DNA of 64,000 nt from NCBI RefSeq assembly GCF_014236655.1, contig NZ_JACMYG010000007.1, positions 124,001 through 188,000 of the forward strand, written 5' to 3'. Source of the stretch: Pseudomonas kielensis (GTDB lineage Bacteria > Pseudomonadota > Gammaproteobacteria > Pseudomonadales > Pseudomonadaceae). Every line of letters starts with the position of its first letter. The stretch's first letter is position 1. The notes under the pieces are model-generated. The model saw nothing but the letters and a program-made list of their open reading frames with translations, was not told where the DNA came from and made no database searches. Below are positions 55,953 through 64,000 of this stretch, piece by piece. Made by a program: the position numbers and the translations under genes.

Positions 55953-56456
55953 GTGCGTAAGTTGACTCAATTGGTTCTCCTGGCAACTGTCCTGGTAGCG
56001 ACCCCGGCATTTGCCGACATGAAGATCGCAGTACTGAACTACCAGATGGCGTTGCTGGAGTCGGACGCAGCGAAGAAGTACGCAGTGGACGCCGAGAAGA
56101 AATTCGGCCCACAACTGACCAAGCTCAAGACCCTGGAAAGCAGTGCCAAAGGCATCCAGGACCGTCTGGTCAGCGGTGGCGACAAAATGGCCCAGGGTGA
56201 GCGTGAGCGTCTGGAGCTTGAATTCAAGCAAAAGGCCCGCGACTTCCAGTTCCAGTCCAAGGAATTGAACGAAGCCAAGGCCGTTGCCGACCGTGAAATG
56301 CTCAAGCAGCTCAAGCCTAAGCTGGACAGCGCTGTGGAAGAAGTGATCAAGAAAGGTGCTTTTGACCTGGTCTTCGAGCGTGGCGCAGTGATTGATGTCA
56401 AGCCGCAATACGACATCACCCGCCAGGTCATCGAGCGCATGAATCAGCTGAAGTAA
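55953..56456 (+). CDS. skp: Periplasmic chaperone Skp/OmpH
   Basis: 167 residues. Signal peptide (LVLLATVLVATPAFA), then a short beta core (DMKIAVLNYQMALLES) and long charged helices forming the tentacles of the trimer (GERERLELEFKQKARDFQFQ). The C-terminus FDLVFERGAVIDVKPQYDIT matches OmpH. It holds unfolded outer-membrane proteins and delivers them to the BAM complex encoded just upstream. Only 3 bases separate it from lpxD. Confidence 0.95.
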   Translation: MRKLTQLVLLATVLVATPAFADMKIAVLNYQMALLESDAAKKYAVDAEKKFGPQLTKLKTLESSAKGIQDRLVSGGDKMAQGERERLELEFKQKARDFQFQSKELNEAKAVADREMLKQLKPKLDSAVEEVIKKGAFDLVFERGAVIDVKPQYDITRQVIERMNQLK

Positions 56457-56459
56457 TCC

Positions 56460-57515
56460 ATGACAGCGACTAAAACACTCGGCCAGTTGGCCGAGTTCCT
56501 GGGCGCCACCCTGTGTGGCGACCCGGAGAAGACAATTACTGGGCTAGCCACTTTACAAGAGGCTGGCCCAGCTCAGTTGAGCTTTCTGGCAAACCCCCAA
56601 TACCGCAAATACCTGGCCGACAGCCATGCCGCAGCCGTGTTGCTGAAGGCCGCTGACGCCGAAGGTTTTGCCGGTGATGCGCTGGTGGTGCCGGATCCCT
56701 ACGCGGCGTACGCGCGGGTGTCTCACCTGTTCGATCCCAAGCCCAAGGCGGCTGCCGGTATCCACCCGACGGCGGTCATCGCCGTGGATGCGGTGGTTGA
56801 CCCGGCGGCGAGCATCGGTGCCTTTGCGGTGATCGAGAGTGGCGCCCGTATTGCTGCCGGAGTCACGGTCGGCGCGCATTGCTTCATCGGGGCTCGTAGC
56901 GAGATCGGTGAGGGTGGCTGGCTGGCCCCGCGGGTGACGCTGTACCACGACGTGCGCATTGGCAAGCGGGTGGTCATTCAGTCCGGTGCGGTGCTCGGCG
57001 GTGAGGGTTTCGGTTTCGCCAACGAAAAGGGCATCTGGCAGAAAATTGCCCAGGTCGGTGGGGTGTTGGTCGGTGATGACGTGGAGATTGGCGTGAATAC
57101 CGCTATCGACCGTGGCGCCTTGGCTGACACCATCCTCGGCAATGGGGTGAAGCTCGACAACCAGATACAGATCGCGCACAACGTGCAGGTGGGTGATCAC
57201 ACCGCCATGGCGGCGTGCGTAGGCATTTCCGGCAGCACCAAGATCGGCAAGCATTGCATGCTGGCCGGCGGTGTCGGGCTGGTGGGGCACATCGAGATCT
57301 GCGACAACGTATTCCTCACCGGAATGACCATGGTCACCCACTCGATTACCGAGCCGGGCGCCTACTCTTCCGGTACGGCCATGCAGCCGGCCGCCGAGTG
57401 GCGTAAAAGCGCGGCACGCATCCGTCAGCTCGACGACATCGCGCGACGTCTGCGCCAGTTGGAAAAGCAGGTAAGTGAAGTGACCCCTGGTGGTAATGCT
57501 TCATCAGATGGCTGA
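56460..57515 (+). CDS. lpxD: UDP-3-O-(3-hydroxyacyl)glucosamine N-acyltransferase
   Basis: Third step of lipid A synthesis. 351 residues: an N-terminal uridine-binding domain ([20 protein letters not shown]), a left-handed beta-helix of hexapeptide repeats (about 110-310, with [20 protein letters not shown] and [20 protein letters not shown], whose histidine is the likely catalytic base), and a helical C-terminus. The ATG directly follows the skp stop. Confidence 0.96.
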   Translation: MTATKTLGQLAEFLGATLCGDPEKTITGLATLQEAGPAQLSFLANPQYRKYLADSHAAAVLLKAADAEGFAGDALVVPDPYAAYARVSHLFDPKPKAAAGIHPTAVIAVDAVVDPAASIGAFAVIESGARIAAGVTVGAHCFIGARSEIGEGGWLAPRVTLYHDVRIGKRVVIQSGAVLGGEGFGFANEKGIWQKIAQVGGVLVGDDVEIGVNTAIDRGALADTILGNGVKLDNQIQIAHNVQVGDHTAMAACVGISGSTKIGKHCMLAGGVGLVGHIEICDNVFLTGMTMVTHSITEPGAYSSGTAMQPAAEWRKSAARIRQLDDIARRLRQLEKQVSEVTPGGNASSDG

Positions 57516-57623
57516 TACCATTTCCATATCAAGTGTGCACAGCCGTTAGACTGCCTCCTTGATTTGCTAGAGGAGCGTGCATCAGTCGCGCGTTCCCAAT
57601 CTTTACATAGGCTTCCCCCCGAA

Positions 57624-58064
57624 ATGATGGACATCAACGAGATTCGCGAATACCTGCCTCACCGTTACCCGTTCCTGCTGGTGGACCGGGTAGTGGACCT
57701 CAATGTTGAGGAAAAGCGCATTCGTGCCTACAAGAATGTCAGCATCAACGAGCCGTTCTTCAACGGTCACTTCCCTGCGCATCCAATCATGCCGGGCGTA
57801 TTGATCATTGAAGCGATGGCCCAGGCTGCCGGAATCCTTGGTTTCAAAATGCTCGACGTCAAGCCTGCCGATGGCACGCTTTACTACTTTGTCGGCTCCG
57901 ACAAGCTACGCTTCCGTCAGCCAGTCAAGCCGGGCGATCAGTTGATCCTCGAAGCCACCTTCATCAGCTGCAAGCGCAAGATCTGGAAGTTTGAATGCCA
58001 GGCTTCGGTGGATGGCAAGCCCGTATGCTCGGCCGAGATCATCTGTGCGGAACAAAAAGTATGA
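57624..58064 (+). CDS. fabZ: 3-hydroxyacyl-ACP dehydratase FabZ
   Basis: Dehydrates 3-hydroxyacyl-ACP in fatty acid synthesis. 146 residues from ATG 57624 (a second Met follows directly); an open frame to 57564 is not supported. Hot-dog fold with the catalytic pair His49 in [16 protein letters not shown] and Glu63 in [10 protein letters not shown]. The 108 bases after lpxD may hold a promoter. It lies between lpxD and lpxA as usual, where it balances fatty acid and lipid A flux. The stop overlaps lpxA (ATGA). Confidence 0.97.
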   Translation: MMDINEIREYLPHRYPFLLVDRVVDLNVEEKRIRAYKNVSINEPFFNGHFPAHPIMPGVLIIEAMAQAAGILGFKMLDVKPADGTLYYFVGSDKLRFRQPVKPGDQLILEATFISCKRKIWKFECQASVDGKPVCSAEIICAEQKV

Positions 58065-58837
58065 GTTTGATTGACCCTCGCGCAATCATCGATCCGACGG
58101 CCGTACTGGCCGAGGGCGTTGAGGTCGGCCCCTGGTCGATCGTCGGCGCAGGTGTGGAAATCGGCGAGGGAACAGTGATTGGCCCGCACGTAGTGCTCAA
58201 GGGGCCGACGCGGATTGGCAAGCACAACCGCATCTATCAGTTTTCCTCGATCGGTGAGGACACCCCTGACCTGAAGTACAAGGGTGAAGAGACGCGCCTG
58301 GTGATAGGAGACCATAACGTTATCCGTGAAGGGGTGACGATTCACCGTGGGACCATCCAGGACCGCTCGGAGACTACCCTGGGCGATCACAACCTGATCA
58401 TGGCCTATGCCCACATCGGCCACGACAGCGTCATCGGCAACCACTGCATCCTGGTCAACAACACGGCGTTGGCCGGGCATGTCCATGTGGCCGACTGGGC
58501 GATCCTCTCCGGTTTCACCCTGGTTCATCAGTATTGCCACATTGGCGCCCACAGCTTTTCCGGTATGGGTACGGCCATCGGCAAGGATGTGCCGGCCTAT
58601 GTCACAGTGTTCGGCAACCCGGCAGAAGCGCGCAGCATGAACTTCGAGGGCATGCGCCGTCGTGGGTTCAGCGAAGAAGCGATCCATGCCCTGCGTCGTG
58701 CCTACAAGGTGGTCTACCGCCAGGGCTTGACCGTGGAGCAGGCGCTGGCTGAGCTGGCCGAGCCTTCGGCGCAGTTTCCGGAAGTCGCGCTGTTCCGTGA
58801 CTCGATCCAGTCTTCGACCCGCGGCATCACACGCTAA
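58061..58837 (+). CDS. lpxA: UDP-N-acetylglucosamine acyltransferase
   Basis: First step of lipid A synthesis. 258 residues from ATG 58061, overlapping the fabZ stop. Left-handed beta-helix from [20 protein letters not shown] through [19 protein letters not shown]; the catalytic histidine is in [15 protein letters not shown]; then a helical C-terminus with [21 protein letters not shown] longer frame to 57995 lies inside fabZ. Confidence 0.97.
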   Translation: MSLIDPRAIIDPTAVLAEGVEVGPWSIVGAGVEIGEGTVIGPHVVLKGPTRIGKHNRIYQFSSIGEDTPDLKYKGEETRLVIGDHNVIREGVTIHRGTIQDRSETTLGDHNLIMAYAHIGHDSVIGNHCILVNNTALAGHVHVADWAILSGFTLVHQYCHIGAHSFSGMGTAIGKDVPAYVTVFGNPAEARSMNFEGMRRRGFSEEAIHALRRAYKVVYRQGLTVEQALAELAEPSAQFPEVALFRDSIQSSTRGITR

Positions 58838-58839
58838 CC

Positions 58840-59970
58840 ATGGCTAATCTGCGTATAGCGCTGGTGGCGGGCGAAGCTTCCGGCGACATCCTGGGCGCGG
58901 GTCTGATGCGTGCCCTCAAGGCTCGCCACCCGGCGGTCGAGTTCATCGGCGTCGGCGGTCCGCTGATGCAGGCTGAAGGCCTGACTTCCTATTTCCCCAT
59001 GGAGCGCTTGTCGGTCATGGGGCTGGTGGAAGTCCTGGGGCGCTTGCGTGAGCTGCTGGCCCGACGCAAGAAGTTGATCAAGACCTTGATCGCCGAAAAG
59101 CCGGACGTGTTCATCGGTATCGATGCGCCGGACTTCACCCTCAATATCGAACTCAAGTTGCGTCAGGCCGGGATCAAGACCGTGCACTACGTCAGCCCTT
59201 CGGTCTGGGCCTGGCGGCAGAAGCGTGTGCTGAAGATTCGTGAAGGCTGCGACCTGATGCTGACGCTGCTGCCGTTCGAAGCCCGATTCTACGAAGAGAA
59301 GGGCGTACCGGTGCGGTTTGTCGGCCACACCCTGGCTGATGCCATTCCGCTGGAAGCCGACCGAGCCGCGGCGCGTGCCGAACTGGGCCTGCCGGACGGC
59401 CCGCTGGTGGCGTTGATGCCGGGCAGCCGGGGCGGTGAAGTCGGGCGCCTGGGCGGCTTGTTCCTCGATGCTGCGCAGCGGCTGCGGGCCATGCGCCCCG
59501 GGGTGCGGTTTATCATTCCGTGCGCCAACCCGGAGCGGCGGGTGCAGCTCGAAGAGCTGCTGGCTGGCCGTGATTTGCCGGTCACCCTGCTGGACGGGCG
59601 CTCGCACCAGGCGCTCGCGGCCTGCGACGCGGTCCTGATCGCTTCGGGCACCGCGACCCTGGAGGCGTTGTTGTACAAGCGGCCGATGGTCGTGGCCTAT
59701 CGCCTGGCGCCGCTGACCTACTGGATTCTCAAGCGCATGGTGAAAAGCCCTTACATCTCCTTGCCGAACTTGTTGGCCCAGCGTCTGCTGGTGCCCGAGT
59801 TGCTGCAGGACGATGCGACGCCCGAGGCGTTGGCGCTGACCCTGTCGCCGCTGATCGATGGCGGCGAAGAGCAAACCATCGGTTTTGACCAGATCCACCG
59901 GACCCTGCGCCGCGATGCCTCGAACCAGGCCGCTGAGGCGGTCCTCAACTTGATCGGCGCACCACAATGA
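58840..59970 (+). CDS. lpxB: Lipid A disaccharide synthase
   Basis: Joins UDP-2,3-diacylglucosamine to lipid X at the inner membrane. 376 residues, GT19 family. Blocks: [82 protein letters not shown] and [19 protein letters not shown]. The gap from lpxA is two bases and its end overlaps rnhB (ATGA). Confidence 0.97.
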   Translation: MANLRIALVAGEASGDILGAGLMRALKARHPAVEFIGVGGPLMQAEGLTSYFPMERLSVMGLVEVLGRLRELLARRKKLIKTLIAEKPDVFIGIDAPDFTLNIELKLRQAGIKTVHYVSPSVWAWRQKRVLKIREGCDLMLTLLPFEARFYEEKGVPVRFVGHTLADAIPLEADRAAARAELGLPDGPLVALMPGSRGGEVGRLGGLFLDAAQRLRAMRPGVRFIIPCANPERRVQLEELLAGRDLPVTLLDGRSHQALAACDAVLIASGTATLEALLYKRPMVVAYRLAPLTYWILKRMVKSPYISLPNLLAQRLLVPELLQDDATPEALALTLSPLIDGGEEQTIGFDQIHRTLRRDASNQAAEAVLNLIGAPQ

Positions 59971-60608
59971 GTACGGTAAAGATGCAAATGGGCCTGGATT
60001 TCAACCTCGTCGCGGATGCTCAAGAGCTGGTCGCCGGAGTCGATGAAGTAGGGCGCGGTCCGCTCTGTGGTGCGGTGGTGACGGCGGCGGTGATCCTCGA
60101 TCCGCAGCGCCCGATCCTCGGCCTCAATGACTCCAAGAAGCTCACTGAAGCCCGGCGCGAAAAGCTCTACGACGAAATCTGTGAAAAAGCCCTGAGCTGG
60201 TGCATCGCTCGCGCTGAAATCGAAGAAATCGACGAGTTGAACATTCTCCATGCCACCATGCTGGCGATGCAGCGCGCTGTCGAAGGCCTGCACATTCAGC
60301 CAAAGCTGGCGATGATCGACGGTAATCGCTGCCCCAAGCTGGCCATGCCGGCGGAAGCGGTGGTCAAGGGCGATAGCAAGGTCCCGGCGATTGCCGCGGC
60401 GTCGATCCTGGCCAAAGTCAGTCGCGACCGTGAAATGGCGGCCTTTGAATTGATTTATCCGGGGTATGGCATCGGCGGCCACAAAGGTTATCCGACGCCT
60501 GTGCATCTGGAAGCCTTGGCGCGCCTAGGCCCGACCCCGATTCACCGACGTTCGTTCGCGCCGGTGCGGCAGGCTTACGAGGCTCGCGAAGGGCTGCTAG
60601 AGCGCTAG
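59967..60608 (+). CDS. rnhB: Ribonuclease HII
   Basis: Removes RNA or single ribonucleotides from DNA hybrids. 213 residues from ATG 59967, which overlaps the lpxB stop; a Met five codons on (MQMGLDFNL) resembles the annotated start of some relatives and is an alternative. The acidic site [17 protein letters not shown] has Asp26 and Glu27; the [19 protein letters not shown] and [20 protein letters not shown] blocks are typical. Confidence 0.96.
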   Translation: MSTVKMQMGLDFNLVADAQELVAGVDEVGRGPLCGAVVTAAVILDPQRPILGLNDSKKLTEARREKLYDEICEKALSWCIARAEIEEIDELNILHATMLAMQRAVEGLHIQPKLAMIDGNRCPKLAMPAEAVVKGDSKVPAIAAASILAKVSRDREMAAFELIYPGYGIGGHKGYPTPVHLEALARLGPTPIHRRSFAPVRQAYEAREGLLER

Positions 60609-60628
60609 TCCAAGCTGATGTTTTTGCC

Positions 60629-60657
60629 AAGGCCCGGTACAATCCGGGCCTTGTTGT
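60629..60657 (+). terminator. Terminator after rnhB
   Basis: AAGGCCCGG (60629-60637), a 6-base loop, CCGGGCCTT (60644-60652), then GTTGT. It closes the long lpx-rnhB series 25 bases before dnaE. Confidence 0.8.
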
Positions 60658-60681
60658 CTCCACGTTATTAGCAGGATCACT

Positions 60682-64000
<3,319 letters not shown>

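Overview
The window reads as a chromosome segment of a fluorescent-group Pseudomonas. Evidence: high GC (about 60-70% in the core genes), the pseudomonad gene order prfB-lysS ... ppc-adk-tsaB ... plsB ... dapD ... dapC-glnD-map | rpsB-tsf-pyrH-frr-uppS-cdsA-dxr-rseP-bamA-skp-lpxD-fabZ-lpxA-lpxB-rnhB-dnaE, a long-type DapD, a MexJK-type pump beside a divergent TetR gene, and several REP palindromes of the Pseudomonas type (cores such as GCGGGCTTGCCCGC). The species cannot be named from this alone.

Layout. 1-6.6 kb: end of prfB (release factor 2), lysS, a TetR regulator, two lipoproteins, a DUF1704 putative metallopeptidase and a small membrane protein. 6.6-8.6 kb (minus strand): a two-gene outer-envelope lipoprotein operon (DUF4398 protein plus OmpA-family LptF-like protein) behind a sequence matching the AlgU/sigma-22 consensus, then a small conserved protein. 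8.7-17.5 kb: ppc, adk, tsaB, a DUF72 protein, a PEP-mutase-family enzyme, an extensin-like protein, a protein with two 44-residue repeats, and rsmJ. 17.5-22.4 kb: mexL-like regulator diverging from mexJ-mexK-like efflux genes. 22.4-31.2 kb: ybaY-like lipoprotein, plsB, a cold-shock protein, rlmA, dapE, and a GH17-GT2 beta-glucan synthase (NdvB-like). 31.4-38.8 kb: tcdA, then the accessory insertion, then csdE, csdA, dapD and an ArsC/Spx-family protein. 39-45.6 kb: a CPA1 Na+/H+ antiporter, dapC, glnD, map. 45.8-64 kb: the long translation, isoprenoid, phospholipid, outer-membrane and lipid A gene series, running off the right edge inside dnaE.

The one clearly foreign piece is 32,227-35,697, between the convergent core genes tcdA and csdE. 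On the minus strand it encodes a 37-residue peptide with a strong ribosome binding site, then a perfect 12-bp hairpin, then a stand-alone YcaO-domain protein, whose stop overlaps (ATGA) the start of a fused ABC exporter. Part of it falls to about 30% GC against about 70% next door. This is the layout of a ribosomally made, post-translationally modified peptide (RiPP) locus: precursor, modifying enzyme, exporter. The peptide has no cysteine, one threonine and two serines, and no partner protein of the azoline or thioamide type is seen, so the chemistry is not obvious. I do not recognise the peptide family; this is the best candidate in the window for an undescribed system.

Links between genes: DapD, DapC and DapE are three steps of the succinylase branch of lysine/meso-diaminopimelate synthesis. 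CsdA and CsdE form a sulfur-transfer pair and TcdA acts on tRNA t6A, whose synthesis involves TsaB. RseP is the protease family that frees AlgU by degrading its anti-sigma factor, and an AlgU-type promoter precedes the LptF operon in this same window. UppS, CdsA, PlsB, BamA, Skp and the Lpx enzymes together build the envelope.
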